From Halogranum rubrum (GTDB lineage: Archaea > Halobacteriota > Halobacteria > Halobacteriales > Haloferacaceae), in assembly GCF_900114455.1 (NCBI RefSeq), contig NZ_FOTC01000002.1, positions 715,012 through 779,011 on the forward strand: DNA of 64,000 bases. Direction: 5' to 3'. Shown here piece by piece: positions 32,535-41,189 of the stretch. Position 1 is the stretch's first letter. Every line of letters begins with the position of its first letter. Made by a program: the position numbers and the translations under genes. Under the pieces are notes generated by a model. That model worked only from the letters and a program-made list of their open reading frames with translations. It ran no database searches and had not been told where the DNA came from.

Positions 32535-33749
32535 ATGCGGATAGCCACCGTCGTCGTCGGTGCCCTCCTCGTCGTCGGACTGCTCGGTGTGGCCGTCGTC
32601 GGCCTCGGTGACTCCGGCGGCGAACTTACCGAACGCTGGGTGAGCGACACCGGTCGGAACGTGCAGTCGAATCACCACGCCGTCGCCGTCGGGGACGGTC
32701 GCGTCTATGCGCCAGTCAGCGCCGAGTCGAAGAGCGATGGCTGTGCACTCGTCGCGCTCTCAGCCGACGACGGCACTACCGTCTGGGACTACCAGATTCC
32801 CACGGAGAACTGTATCATCCACTCCGTCGCCGACCCGACAATCGCGGACTACGACGACGACGGTGTGAACGAAGTACTCGCCGCGACGACCGAGAACGAA
32901 GTCGCCGCCTTCGACCCCGACAGTGGTGAGAAGGAGTTCAACCGAACGCTGTCGGCGTACGGCTACACGCAACCGGTCGTCGCCGACCTCACGCCTGCCT
33001 CGGGACGCGAACTCGTCGTCGTCGACGCCAGCGGCGTCGTCTTCGTCCTGAACAGCGACGGAGACGCGCTGTGGACGCACGACCTCGACGCTCGGGTCTT
33101 CGCGCAACCGACCGTCGCCGACTACGACGACGACGGCGAACCGGAACTGTTCGCCGCTGGTGACGACGGGAACGCAACGCTGTTCGCGGCGAACGGGAGC
33201 GTCGAGTGGCAGAGACAGGCCGGGTCGTCGATTCTCTGGGCGACGAGCGGTGACGCCGACGACGATGCGGCATACGAAGCGTTCGTCGCCACGAGCGGCG
33301 GCGACGTCGTCGCGTTCGATGGACGAGAGGGACACGAAGAGTGGCGACTCGACGCTGGTCGCTACACGGCGGTTCACGCACTCGAAGACACCGACGAGGA
33401 CGGACAGAGAGAGCTCTACGTCACTGCCCGAGACGGAACGCTCCGCCGTGTCGACGCCGCGACTGGCGACGTCGCGTGGAAGATAGACCTCACGGCCGAG
33501 AGCGTCCAGATGATGCCGCCGCCCGTCGTCGGCGACGTCGACGGCGACGGTGCGAGCGACATCGTCGCCGCCGGCAACGACGGCACCGTCTCGGTCGTCT
33601 CACCGGGCGGCGACGTACAGGCGACGTACAGCCGTGACGTCCCTCTCTTCACTCATGCGACGCTCGCCGACACCGACGGGGACGGTGACGACGAGATACT
33701 GGTGATGTACGCCGACGGGCGAGTCGTCTCGTTGGACTACGAAGCGTAG
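32535..33749 (+). CDS. Membrane-anchored beta-propeller (PQQ/FG-GAP type)
   Basis: A 404-residue protein. One N-terminal helix (MRIATVVVGALLVVGLLGVAVVGL) anchors a repeated domain facing outside. Seven to eight propeller blades are seen as alternating VYVTARDGTLRRVDAATGDVAW-type strands with DxDxDG calcium-binding loops: DYDDDGVNE, DYDDDGEPE, DTDEDGQRE, DVDGDGASD, DTDGDGDDE. This mix of pyrrolo-quinoline-quinone-like blades and FG-GAP/VCBS Ca2+ loops is common in archaeal surface proteins that bind ligands or other proteins. It lies 44 nt after the paralogue-B gene in the same direction. Confidence 0.8.
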   Translation: MRIATVVVGALLVVGLLGVAVVGLGDSGGELTERWVSDTGRNVQSNHHAVAVGDGRVYAPVSAESKSDGCALVALSADDGTTVWDYQIPTENCIIHSVADPTIADYDDDGVNEVLAATTENEVAAFDPDSGEKEFNRTLSAYGYTQPVVADLTPASGRELVVVDASGVVFVLNSDGDALWTHDLDARVFAQPTVADYDDDGEPELFAAGDDGNATLFAANGSVEWQRQAGSSILWATSGDADDDAAYEAFVATSGGDVVAFDGREGHEEWRLDAGRYTAVHALEDTDEDGQRELYVTARDGTLRRVDAATGDVAWKIDLTAESVQMMPPPVVGDVDGDGASDIVAAGNDGTVSVVSPGGDVQATYSRDVPLFTHATLADTDGDGDDEILVMYADGRVVSLDYEA

Positions 33750-33899
33750 TTCGAAAGAGCGAACAGACGAAACGACGGTACCGACTCCACGAGTCGATGT
33801 CTCGTACGACCGCAGGTCGACTCGTGGCGCGTGTCAGGCCACACGCTCGGTGGTGCCGTTCTCCTACTTGAACTCTCTTCTCCTCTTCGAGCGGCGCGT

Positions 33900-35177
33900 T
33901 CACTCCCCTGTCGGCGTCGGGAACGAGCGCAGTCGTCGCGGCGGAACGAGGAAGTTACCGCGGCGACGGACGAAGATGTACTCCAGAATCCCGTTGTTCA
34001 CCCGCTGACGGATGGCCGGATTCGAGGTCAGGTCCGTCCCGTTCATCGCCTCTCGAACCTCCTCGAAGACGGAGATGCCCGTCTGGAGCGAGGGGAAGTG
34101 GAGACTGGCGACGTCGTCGTCGGTCGACTCGAAGTGTCGCCGGAGGACGCGGACGTTTCCCTCCTCGTCGCGGTTGGCGCGGGCGGCCTTCTGGGCGTGG
34201 CCGACACGTCCGTACTGTTTGGCCTGTTCCTCGATAGATTCGATGATGTCGGGCGTGAGGCCGCTACTGTCGCCGAGGTTGTCGCCGACGCCGTCCACGA
34301 GTCCCTCTGCGGCGTGCCTCGGGCTGAACATCTCGGCGACCCGGTCCTCGAAGTCCTGTTCGACGTACCAATCGTCGAGACGCTGTCGGATGTTGGCGAC
34401 GTGTTTCGTCGTGCCACCGGCGAACGGTCCGTCTTGGAGCGTGACGTAGTCCTCAGTTGCCTGATTCTGTGCGAATCCGGCTTTGAACCCCATAAACAGT
34501 GGTGACTGCTCGGGAACGGGTTTCGAGTCCGGAATCCCGGCGACGTCCTGTCGCTCGGCGGGCATCCCAGCCCCGACGAATCCGGTGCGCCGCGAGTCGA
34601 CAGCGAGCACGTCGGTGAGCGGTGACTCCATCGTGACGGTGTTCGCGGTGTCGCGGTCGCCCGTGAGCGCCTCCTCGGCTTCGAGGAGAGCGTCGGCACG
34701 CGTCGACCCGAGGTGGAGGAGTGCGTCTTGTCGGTCGAACTCCGGGTCCTCGAACGGCGCGAGCGACCGCGGTTCGGGGAGGTCGAGGTCGTCGGGCAGC
34801 GACTCGTCGAACCGGTCGAAGTAGGCGGGCGAGTAGGCGATGGAGTAGACGAGACCCTCGTGGCTCCGCTCGTAGGCCCGGTCGAGCGTCGTGAGTGCCG
34901 ACTCGAGTACTCGACGGTCGTCTTCGGTGGGCGGGCCGTCGTGGTCGAGGTTCACGTAGAGGAGGAGTTGGTGACGTGGCCCCTCGACGTTCCCAGCGTC
35001 GTCGTGCACGAGAACGTCGTTCCAAGCGTGCTGTCGCTCCGGAAGTGACGAAGGGTCGTCTGTTCCCTTCGGGATCGGTTCCTCGGCACGGCTCATGCAC
35101 GCGGAGAGGGCGCTGGCGCCGCCGACGGCGACGGCCGCCTTCATGAACTCTCGACGCGAGGACGGCCCATCGAACAT
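33900..35177 (-). CDS. Tat-exported DyP-type-peroxidase-like protein lacking the distal Asp
   Basis: A 425-residue exported protein with Tat motif SRREFMKAA and a lipobox SAC (Cys27). The fold resembles dye-decolourising peroxidases: GFVGAGMPAE, then SPLFMGFKAGFAQN where the family's GxxDG motif has Ala in place of the catalytic Asp. Later VGHAQKAARANRDEEG precedes VLRRHFESTDDD, aligning with the proximal haem-ligand block (His, then ILRRGY). I recall relatives under a haloarchaeal domain of unknown function (DUF7405). The protein may still bind haem or iron without peroxidase activity. It stands next to the propeller gene (convergent) and a divergent regulator pair. Confidence 0.7.
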   Translation of the reverse strand: MFDGPSSRREFMKAAVAVGGASALSACMSRAEEPIPKGTDDPSSLPERQHAWNDVLVHDDAGNVEGPRHQLLLYVNLDHDGPPTEDDRRVLESALTTLDRAYERSHEGLVYSIAYSPAYFDRFDESLPDDLDLPEPRSLAPFEDPEFDRQDALLHLGSTRADALLEAEEALTGDRDTANTVTMESPLTDVLAVDSRRTGFVGAGMPAERQDVAGIPDSKPVPEQSPLFMGFKAGFAQNQATEDYVTLQDGPFAGGTTKHVANIRQRLDDWYVEQDFEDRVAEMFSPRHAAEGLVDGVGDNLGDSSGLTPDIIESIEEQAKQYGRVGHAQKAARANRDEEGNVRVLRRHFESTDDDVASLHFPSLQTGISVFEEVREAMNGTDLTSNPAIRQRVNNGILEYIFVRRRGNFLVPPRRLRSFPTPTGE

Positions 35178-35396
35178 ACGTCGGCTAGGGTGTTGCGGCG
35201 TTAAGGGATTCTGGTCCGTCTCCCGAATCTCGACAGCCACTCTTTCGAGAGCCACACCAATCGGCATTTGTCCCTCGGGCTACTACGGTGGCGCAATGAA
35301 GAGTCGGACGTCCTTCCGCCACGCTCTCACGCCGGAGGGCTGGGCGTGACCGGATATCTCGTGCTCCCCTGTCACGTCGTCGCGACGGTGACGCCG

Positions 35397-35684
35397 ATGC
35401 TCGTCCTCGCCGTGTCGCTCGCCGGCCTCGGGTCGGCCGTCGTCGCGGGTCTCGGTATCGCCGCGTACGCACAGCGACGCTCGGGGTCGTACCTCCTCGT
35501 CGCGCTCGCACTCTCTGCGATACTGCTCCGGAGCGCCGTCGCCGTCCTCACTATCGGCGGTGTCATTCCGTTCACGACGCACCACACGGCCGAACACGCG
35601 CTCGACTTCGTGTTGGTCGCGCTGGTGCTCGCGGCCGTCTACTACGCTCGCCGTGTGGAGTCGGCCGCAGGGGTGGACCGATGA
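35397..35684 (+). CDS. Small membrane protein coupled to a double winged-helix regulator
   Basis: A 95-residue protein with three hydrophobic segments (SLAGLGSAVVAGLGIAAYA, SYLLVALALSAILLRSAVAVL, ALDFVLVALVLAAVYYA). Start ATG 35397 is chosen because GGTGA lies 7 nt before it; earlier starts are possible. The stop overlaps the next start (ATGA at 35681), so the pair is translationally coupled. Small membrane proteins joined to winged-helix regulators recur in haloarchaea (compare 5851-6487 in this window). The membrane protein may be a partner or sensor for the regulator; that is inferred. Confidence 0.65.
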   Translation: MLVLAVSLAGLGSAVVAGLGIAAYAQRRSGSYLLVALALSAILLRSAVAVLTIGGVIPFTTHHTAEHALDFVLVALVLAAVYYARRVESAAGVDR

Positions 35685-36202
35685 GCACGACGCGAACGCG
35701 AATCGCCCGCCACGTCCGTGAGAATCCGGGTGTCCACTTCAACGAACTCGTCCGCGGCACGGAGTTTGCTCCGGGTCAGGTCCAGTACCACCTCCGACAA
35801 CTCATCGGCGCAGAGACCGTCTCCGTCGAAGAACTGTACGGTCGGACACACTACTTCCCGCCGACGTTCGACGAATGGCAACGCGGCGCGCTCGCACTCG
35901 TTCGCCGAGAGACGTCGCGCGACGTCATCGGCCACTTGCTCGAATACGGCCCCACCGCCCCGGCCACCGTCGCCGACGACGTCGGTATCGCTCGAAGTAC
36001 ACTAGAGTGGCATCTCGACCACCTCGTCGAGCAGGACGTCGTGACGAAAGAGCGCGACTCTCGAAACCGTGTGACGCTCGTCCTCTCTCGTCCCGACGCG
36101 ACGGCCGAGTTGCTGGCGGCGGTGTCGCCGTCGCTTCCCGACCGCTTCCTCGACCGTTTTACGCGTCTCGTCGACGACCTGCTCGCGGGAGACGTAGAGT
36201 AA
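35681..36202 (+). CDS. Double winged-helix transcriptional regulator
   Basis: A 173-residue protein with two consecutive winged helices: RIARHVRENPGVHFNELVRG plus PGQVQYHLRQLI, then APATVADDVGIARSTLEWHLDHLVEQDVV. Both contain full recognition helices, giving a tandem MarR/ArsR-like regulator. Residues 45-60 form a wing (VEELYGRTHYFPP). It lies between the DyP-like and the second Tpd-like gene, so it is a local candidate regulator of the metal/redox set; no operator was matched. It overlaps the upstream membrane-protein gene by 4 bp. Confidence 0.8.
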   Translation: MSTTRTRIARHVRENPGVHFNELVRGTEFAPGQVQYHLRQLIGAETVSVEELYGRTHYFPPTFDEWQRGALALVRRETSRDVIGHLLEYGPTAPATVADDVGIARSTLEWHLDHLVEQDVVTKERDSRNRVTLVLSRPDATAELLAAVSPSLPDRFLDRFTRLVDDLLAGDVE

Positions 36203-36272
36203 ATCGGACTGAACGAAGCGTTCGAAGACTGGACCAGAACCCGTAACCCACCGAGATGCTAACTGACGAGTA

Positions 36273-37337
36273 ATGCAACGACGCGCCTTTCTCGGGGCCG
36301 CTGGACTCGGTCTCACCGGATCACTCGCTGGCTGTACGGCCGTCTCCAACGTCTTCGAGACGACGAACAGCCGCGAACCGCCGCTGGTCGAAAATCGACC
36401 GGATGCCATCTACATTCCAACTCACAGAGAAGGAATGGAGATGGTCGGGATGGGCGACGCCGGCGGTCTGAAGGTCGGCTTGATGTACAGCTACGCCCAC
36501 CGCTTCTGGACAGTGGACCCGGACGGCGGAAGTTACGTAGCCACCGAAGTCCCGCTCGAAGCCGACGACTCGATTCACCTCATGGCCGTCGTCTGGGAAG
36601 CGGAGACGGGCGTCGTGGTGCCCTCCACGGACGTCACGGTCGAACTGACCAACGACGACGGACTCGTCTACGAAGAGGTCGTCTACCCGATGTTCTCACA
36701 GCAGATGGGCGTCCACTACGGCGACAACGTTCCACTCCCTGGCGACGACATCTACACCGCGAAAGTAACCGTCGCTGGTCTCCCCTTCGAGCGGTTCGGC
36801 GCGTTCGACGGGCAGTTCGAGCAGGCCGCCACCGCCACCATCGAGTTCGACTACCGAGAGGGCCAGCGCAACGACATCCCGTACTCCCTCCTCGAAGACA
36901 AACAGGGCCAGCGCGGGACGGTTCCGCGGATGGAGATGGAGATGCCACAGGGCGTCGCCCCGAGTTCGCTTCCGGGCGAGACCATCGGCGAAGGAAAGAC
37001 CGAGACACAGGACATCACGTTCCGCGCACAGGCAGCCACCGACGACCGATTCGGCGACACCCCGTATCTCCTCGTCTCACCGAAGACCCGCTACAACGGC
37101 TATCTGGTCCCGCAGATGGGGCTGTCGGCGACGGTCGAACGCGACGGCGAGACGGCGTTCGAAGGCGACCTGACGCCAGGGCTGGACCCCGAGGCCGGTC
37201 TCCACTACGGCGCCCCCGTCGAGAACCTCACTCCCGACGACACCGTCACCGTCACTATCGACGTTCCTCCACTCGTGGCTCGTCACGAGGGCTACGAGAC
37301 GGCGTTCTTCGACGTCGGCAGCGTGACAGTCGAGTGA
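36273..37337 (+). CDS. Tpd/P19-like metal-binding Tat lipoprotein, copy 2
   Basis: A 354-residue paralogue of the protein at 26093 with the same layout: Tat motif QRRAFLGAAG, lipobox LAGC (Cys23), PPLVENRPDAIYIP, YSYAHRFWT, SQQMGVHYGDN with His148, and a second HYG in AGLHYGAP with His311. The ending ARHEGYETAFFD is nearly identical to copy 1 (ARHDGYETAFFE). The pair shows clear similarity along the whole length, so it arose by duplication, with the two copies now 9 kb apart and flanking the polytopic, DsbA, propeller and DyP genes. Metal preference is inferred from the Tpd/P19 resemblance, not seen. Confidence 0.75.
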   Translation: MQRRAFLGAAGLGLTGSLAGCTAVSNVFETTNSREPPLVENRPDAIYIPTHREGMEMVGMGDAGGLKVGLMYSYAHRFWTVDPDGGSYVATEVPLEADDSIHLMAVVWEAETGVVVPSTDVTVELTNDDGLVYEEVVYPMFSQQMGVHYGDNVPLPGDDIYTAKVTVAGLPFERFGAFDGQFEQAATATIEFDYREGQRNDIPYSLLEDKQGQRGTVPRMEMEMPQGVAPSSLPGETIGEGKTETQDITFRAQAATDDRFGDTPYLLVSPKTRYNGYLVPQMGLSATVERDGETAFEGDLTPGLDPEAGLHYGAPVENLTPDDTVTVTIDVPPLVARHEGYETAFFDVGSVTVE

Positions 37338-37401
37338 GAAGGCACGCCAGAGAGACGCCAAAGACGCCAAGGATTTGACGCCGCCGTTCCTCTCCTCTGC
37401 T

Positions 37402-38613
37402 ATGGGTTCTCAGCGACGTGACCGCGTCGTCCTCGCGATGGCCGTCTGGGCGGTACTCGTCTCGCAAGTCCTCCTCTATCCGGGCATCGCGGACCTCGTC
37501 ACCGCGCTCGGCGCGACGGGAGACCTCGACGCCGGGATGGTGTTTCTCGTCGCCGAGTTCGCCGCGTTCGTCCTCTTCGCTCCCGTCTGGGGTGCACTCA
37601 GCGACACCCTCGGCAGGCGGGTTCCGCTCGTCGTCGTCGGGGCACTCGGCGGCGCGGCGGCCTACCTCACCCTCGCCGCCGCGCCGACGCTCGGTCTCCC
37701 GTTCACGGCGGCGCTTCTCGTCCGCGCCGTCGGCGGCGCGTTCACCATCGGCGCGTTCTCGCTCTCCATCTCGATGCTCTCGGACCTCTCGGGAGGCCAC
37801 GGGCGCAACATGGGCGCGGCGGGCATCGCCATCGGACTCGGCGCTGCGCTCGGTTCTGTCGTCGGCGGTCGACTCACCGTCGTCGACCCACTCGCACCCC
37901 TCGCCGCCGCCGCGGGCGTCCTCGTCGTCGTCGCCGGTCTCCTCGCCACCGTCACCGACCGCGCAGAACAGTCCGACGACGCGGACGTCGGCGCGGCGCT
38001 CGGCCGCCTCACCGACCGTCCGGCACTGCTCGTCCCCTTCGCGTTTGGTTTCATCGACCGCATGACGGCCGGATTCTTCGCACTCGTCGGCGTCTACTAC
38101 TTCCGCGAGACGTTCGGTCTCGACGCCGCCGGAGCGGGCGCGATGCTGGCGGCCTTCTTCGTCCCCTTCGCCCTGTTTCAGTACCCCGCCGGAATCCTCT
38201 CGGACCGTGTCGGTCGATTTCTCCCCGTCGTCGTCGGGTCACTGCTGTACGGCGTCACTATCGTCGCCGTCGTCGTCGCCCCGACGCTCGTTCTCGCGGC
38301 GGGCACGATGGTCCTCGTCGGCGTCGCCGGGGCGCTCGTCGCTCCCGCGACGATGGCACTCGTGACGGACGTGGCCGCCCCCGAGGAGCGCGGTGCGGCG
38401 CTCGGCGGATTCAACGTCTTCGGGAGTCTCGGCTTTCTCACTGGATTCCTGCTCGGCGGCCTCACGACGGACCTCGCGGGCTACACACCGGCGTTCCTGC
38501 TCGTCGGCGGCGCGGAGATGGTCATCGCCGTCGTCGCCGCTCGGGCGGTCAAGCGCTTGGCGGACCAGACGATACTGGGCGAGAGCGGGTCGGTGTCGGT
38601 GGGTGACGACTGA
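37402..38613 (+). CDS. Major facilitator superfamily transporter
   Basis: A 403-residue 12-TM transporter. Motif A is present twice: GALSDTLGRRVPLVVVGAL after helix 2 and GILSDRVGRFLPVVVGSLL in the second half. Helix-5 contains GIGLGAALGSVVGGRLT, typical of drug:H+ antiporters. No ligand can be assigned; drug or sugar efflux is family-typical. I use the ATG at 37402; a TTG 27 nt earlier is less likely. It follows the second Tpd gene by 65 nt but probably has its own promoter. Confidence 0.88.
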   Translation: MGSQRRDRVVLAMAVWAVLVSQVLLYPGIADLVTALGATGDLDAGMVFLVAEFAAFVLFAPVWGALSDTLGRRVPLVVVGALGGAAAYLTLAAAPTLGLPFTAALLVRAVGGAFTIGAFSLSISMLSDLSGGHGRNMGAAGIAIGLGAALGSVVGGRLTVVDPLAPLAAAAGVLVVVAGLLATVTDRAEQSDDADVGAALGRLTDRPALLVPFAFGFIDRMTAGFFALVGVYYFRETFGLDAAGAGAMLAAFFVPFALFQYPAGILSDRVGRFLPVVVGSLLYGVTIVAVVVAPTLVLAAGTMVLVGVAGALVAPATMALVTDVAAPEERGAALGGFNVFGSLGFLTGFLLGGLTTDLAGYTPAFLLVGGAEMVIAVVAARAVKRLADQTILGESGSVSVGDD

Positions 38614-38690
38614 GCGGATGGGCCGCGTGGTGACGGATGTTCGGGGTCGTGCTGCATAGAGTGTGTGAGTTTTGCAGAAGGTTTTGAGTA

Positions 38691-38882
38691 TCAACCCTGC
38701 TCGTTCACCGAGGTAGGAGAGCCTGCGAGTCCAAGTGTCCCGACCAACGCTCCGACAAGCATAATGATAAGACCGAACTGACCGAGTTGTTCTGAAGCGC
38801 CCGCGAACACTGTTCTCCCAAGCAAAAGAAACCCACCAAATATTACGAGAAGAAGACCAAGGTGATACGTATTACTGGGCAT
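38691..38882 (-). CDS. Small two-TM membrane protein in an AT-rich patch
   Basis: A 63-residue protein, MPSNTYHLGLLLVIFGGFLLLGRTVFAGASEQLGQFGLIIMLVGALVGTLGLAGSPTSVNEQG, with two membrane helices. The base composition around it (38640-39400) is noticeably less GC-rich than neighbours, which suggests acquisition. Start ATG 38882. No family recognised. It is followed by a second small membrane protein at 38958-39350 on the same strand. Confidence 0.6.
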   Translation of the reverse strand: MPSNTYHLGLLLVIFGGFLLLGRTVFAGASEQLGQFGLIIMLVGALVGTLGLAGSPTSVNEQG

Positions 38883-38957
38883 AGAATTCAAGTAAAGTAA
38901 TGCGCGATAAAGTTCGGTGCGTATCGCACAGCTATCGCCACCGGTTTGCGGTCGTAC

Positions 38958-39350
38958 TCAGGCAGTTGCACCCCCTTCGTCGAGCCTTCCACGGATGGCT
39001 AGCAGAGCGACAACGACTGCGGCTACGACGCTCACACCGATATGGACGGGGAACGTAAATACCTCGTCGGCATATGGCATGTTGACGTAGCTCATTCCTG
39101 CGATTCCGACAAACGCGACACCGAACGTCGCGTAGGCGAAGAGGGCCAAAGCAGCGGTCCCGGAGAGTCGGTCACCGTACACACTGGTAATCCCACCTGC
39201 CAGCAATCCGACGACGACGCCGACGAAGACGCCGATGATACCGATTGCAGGGGCTTCGCCAGCCCCCAGCAGTACAATTGTCGCGGCACCAGCCAACAGG
39301 AAAGTCGTGATGGCGGTACCCATTCCAAGGGCGATCGTACGAGCGTTCAT
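38958..39350 (-). CDS. Four-TM membrane protein preceded by an operator-like palindrome
   Basis: A 130-residue protein with four hydrophobic segments (TTFLLAGAATIVLLGAG, AIGIIGVFVGVVVGLLAGG, ALFAYATFGVAFVGIAG, VSVVAAVVVALLAIRG). It ends with an acidic tail DEGGATA. I know no function. The start ATG at 39350 is directly preceded by the palindrome AGGTGA-tatt-TCACCT, and a TATA-like TATATC lies 25-30 bp further upstream. It shares the AT-richer patch with its neighbour and may be co-transcribed with it. Confidence 0.65.
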   Translation of the reverse strand: MNARTIALGMGTAITTFLLAGAATIVLLGAGEAPAIGIIGVFVGVVVGLLAGGITSVYGDRLSGTAALALFAYATFGVAFVGIAGMSYVNMPYADEVFTFPVHIGVSVVAAVVVALLAIRGRLDEGGATA

Positions 39351-39366
39351 AGGTGAAATATCACCT
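39351..39366. promoter_or_regulatory. Palindrome between TATA box and start codon
   Basis: AGGTGA-aata-TCACCT at 39351-39366 is a perfect 6-bp inverted repeat abutting the start codon of the four-TM gene. Its upstream arm (AGGTGA on the minus strand) also matches a Shine-Dalgarno-like sequence, so the element could act as an operator or as a hairpin hiding the ribosome site. Confidence 0.5.
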
Positions 39367-39679
39367 CAAGAGATGATATAGCTGACAGCTGGTTCTCTGA
39401 AGCCGAGAACTCGCTCACGGATACGAGACGAACGCGTTTGATTTTGACTTCGTCTACTGGCGAAGATGAGTACAACGGCACCATCAGGCTCTATACACCC
39501 ACTCTATACAGCACGCGACTTCTGACAGCGTTCGGTGAGGTTTCTCCGGTCGTGCTGAACTCGCCCCGCGTCTCTGGCACCGAGTTCCACGACGTATCCC
39601 GGCAGGTAGAGTTCCGTAACCGAAAACTGGACTCCTCGATCATCAGTTCGGTTCTCAGCGGGTTCGAGCCAGATTCTAC
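39367..39679. other. Gene-free spacer
   Basis: About 310 nt. A 92-codon frame on the + strand (39438-39716) overlaps the CNNM gene end and has no family-like sequence. The ATG at 39468 opens MSTTAPSGSIHPLYTARDF then stops, which could be the beginning of a dead gene. Confidence 0.4.
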
Positions 39680-41011
39680 TCAGTCCACCACCGAATCGTC
39701 TCCATCACGTTCGTAGACCCAGACCGTCGAAATTCGGGCCCCTTGGACGCCCGTCACCTCGACGACGTACCCGCCGACCTCGATGCGGTCGCCGCGTTCT
39801 GGTGCGCGATTGAGGCGTTCGAGTACCAGCCCACCGATCGTTTCGACTTCTTCGCTCGTGAAGTCTCCCTCGATCAAGTCGTTGACCTTCGACAACGGGA
39901 CGCCGCCGTCGACGTCGTACCCGTCGTCGTCACGCTGGCGAATCGAGGGTTCGCGCTCGTCTACGTCGAACCCGTCTCGGAGATCTCCGACGAGTGCCTC
40001 GACGACGTCTTCGACCGTCGCCATCCCTTCGAACGTCCCCCACTCGTCGATAACTGCGGCCATCTGCTGTTGGTCTTCTCTGAACTGTCGCAGGAGGTCG
40101 CTCAGTGCCATCGTCTCGGGGACGACGAGGATTTCGCGGGCGATGTCGCCGACTAGCTCGGCGTCCCCGCCCTCCACCTCTGCCCGGAGAACGTCTTTCA
40201 CGTCGACGAACCCAACCACCTGGTCGCCGTCGTCGGCATCGAGAACCGGATAGCGCGTGTGCCCGGCCTCGAGGATGATCGACTGAAGGTCGGCGAGCGA
40301 GGCATCCGCCCGAACACTCACCACGTCCGGTCGTGGGGCCATGACCTCTCTCACCACGACGTCGTCGAGATCGAAGACACGCTCGATCATCGCCACTTCC
40401 GAAACGTCGATGTCTCCTTCCTCACCGGACCGACTCAGTACCCGAAGGAGCTCTCGCTCCCCGAGCGTCTCCTCCGTCTCGGAAGCAGGTGGCACGCCGA
40501 GTGCTCGCGTGAAGGCGTTGGCGGCCCCGTTGAAGACGACGATTCCCGGATAGAGGATGTAGTAGAACAGCTTCATCGGCGGGGCGAGGAACAGCGAGAG
40601 TCGCTCGGTCTGGGCGATTGCGAGCGTCTTCGGCGCGAGTTCACCGAAGACGACGTGGAGGAACGTGATGAAACTGAAGCCGACCGCGAAGGCGACCAGG
40701 TGGATGAGGTTCGCGGGAAGAACCGGTGCCAGCACGGGCTCGATGAGTGACGCCACGGCCGGTTCGCCGACCCACCCCAACCCGAGCGAGGCGATGGTGA
40801 TCCCGAGTTGCGTCGTCGCGAGATAGTCGTCGAGATCCGTCATCACTTCTTGGAGCGTCCCCGAGCCGGGGCGCCCCTCCTCGGCAAGTTGTTCGACCGA
40901 GGTCCCTCGTATCCGTACGAAGGCGAACTCTGCAGCGACGAAGAAACCGTTGAGTACCACGAGAGCCAGCGCAACGACGACCTGCGCCAGCGAGAGCGCG
41001 ACGTTCACCAT
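39680..41011 (-). CDS. CNNM/CorC-type transporter (DUF21, CBS pair, CorC/HlyC domain)
   Basis: A 443-residue membrane protein. The N-terminal DUF21 transmembrane domain (about residues 1-190) contains EFAFVRIRGTSVEQLAEEG. A CBS pair follows with VVREVMAPRPDVVSVRADASL and ARYPVLDADDGDQVVGFVDVKDVL (written as TRYPVLDAD in the protein). The CorC/HlyC transporter-associated domain is at the C-terminus (DVDGGVPLSKVNDLIEGDF...RIEVGGYVVEV). The family is implicated in Mg2+ (and sometimes Co2+) export, with the CBS pair binding ATP. Monocistronic, preceded by the TATA-like TTTAAATGAC on the minus strand near 41087. Confidence 0.92.
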   Translation of the reverse strand: MVNVALSLAQVVVALALVVLNGFFVAAEFAFVRIRGTSVEQLAEEGRPGSGTLQEVMTDLDDYLATTQLGITIASLGLGWVGEPAVASLIEPVLAPVLPANLIHLVAFAVGFSFITFLHVVFGELAPKTLAIAQTERLSLFLAPPMKLFYYILYPGIVVFNGAANAFTRALGVPPASETEETLGERELLRVLSRSGEEGDIDVSEVAMIERVFDLDDVVVREVMAPRPDVVSVRADASLADLQSIILEAGHTRYPVLDADDGDQVVGFVDVKDVLRAEVEGGDAELVGDIAREILVVPETMALSDLLRQFREDQQQMAAVIDEWGTFEGMATVEDVVEALVGDLRDGFDVDEREPSIRQRDDDGYDVDGGVPLSKVNDLIEGDFTSEEVETIGGLVLERLNRAPERGDRIEVGGYVVEVTGVQGARISTVWVYERDGDDSVVD

Positions 41012-41150
41012 CGGTAGGGCTGGAGGCCACGGCTGTTCGTTTGTCGATTGTCCATACCTGTCCCTCTGGTTCCATCTACTAAAGTCATTTAAACTAGCTC
41101 GAAAAGCGAGGTGACCGTCGCGATTCCCGACCCAGACGTGGAAACCGCTC

Positions 41151-41177
41151 GACAGAGACGACAGAGACGACTGAGAC
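41151..41177. repeat. Three 9-bp direct repeats after the aldo/keto reductase gene
   Basis: GACAGAGAC, GACAGAGAC and GACTGAGAC lie back to back just 3' of the aldo/keto reductase stop codon. A minor microrepeat with no known role. Confidence 0.6.
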
Positions 41178-41189
41178 GAGAGTCCCCGA

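Noticed and set aside
39438-39716. A 92-codon + frame
   Set aside because: It overlaps the end of the CNNM gene and has no recognisable sequence; coding evidence is insufficient.
41151-41177. The three 9-bp direct repeats as a regulatory element
   Set aside because: They lie just behind a stop codon with no promoter near; probably replication slippage in purine-rich DNA.
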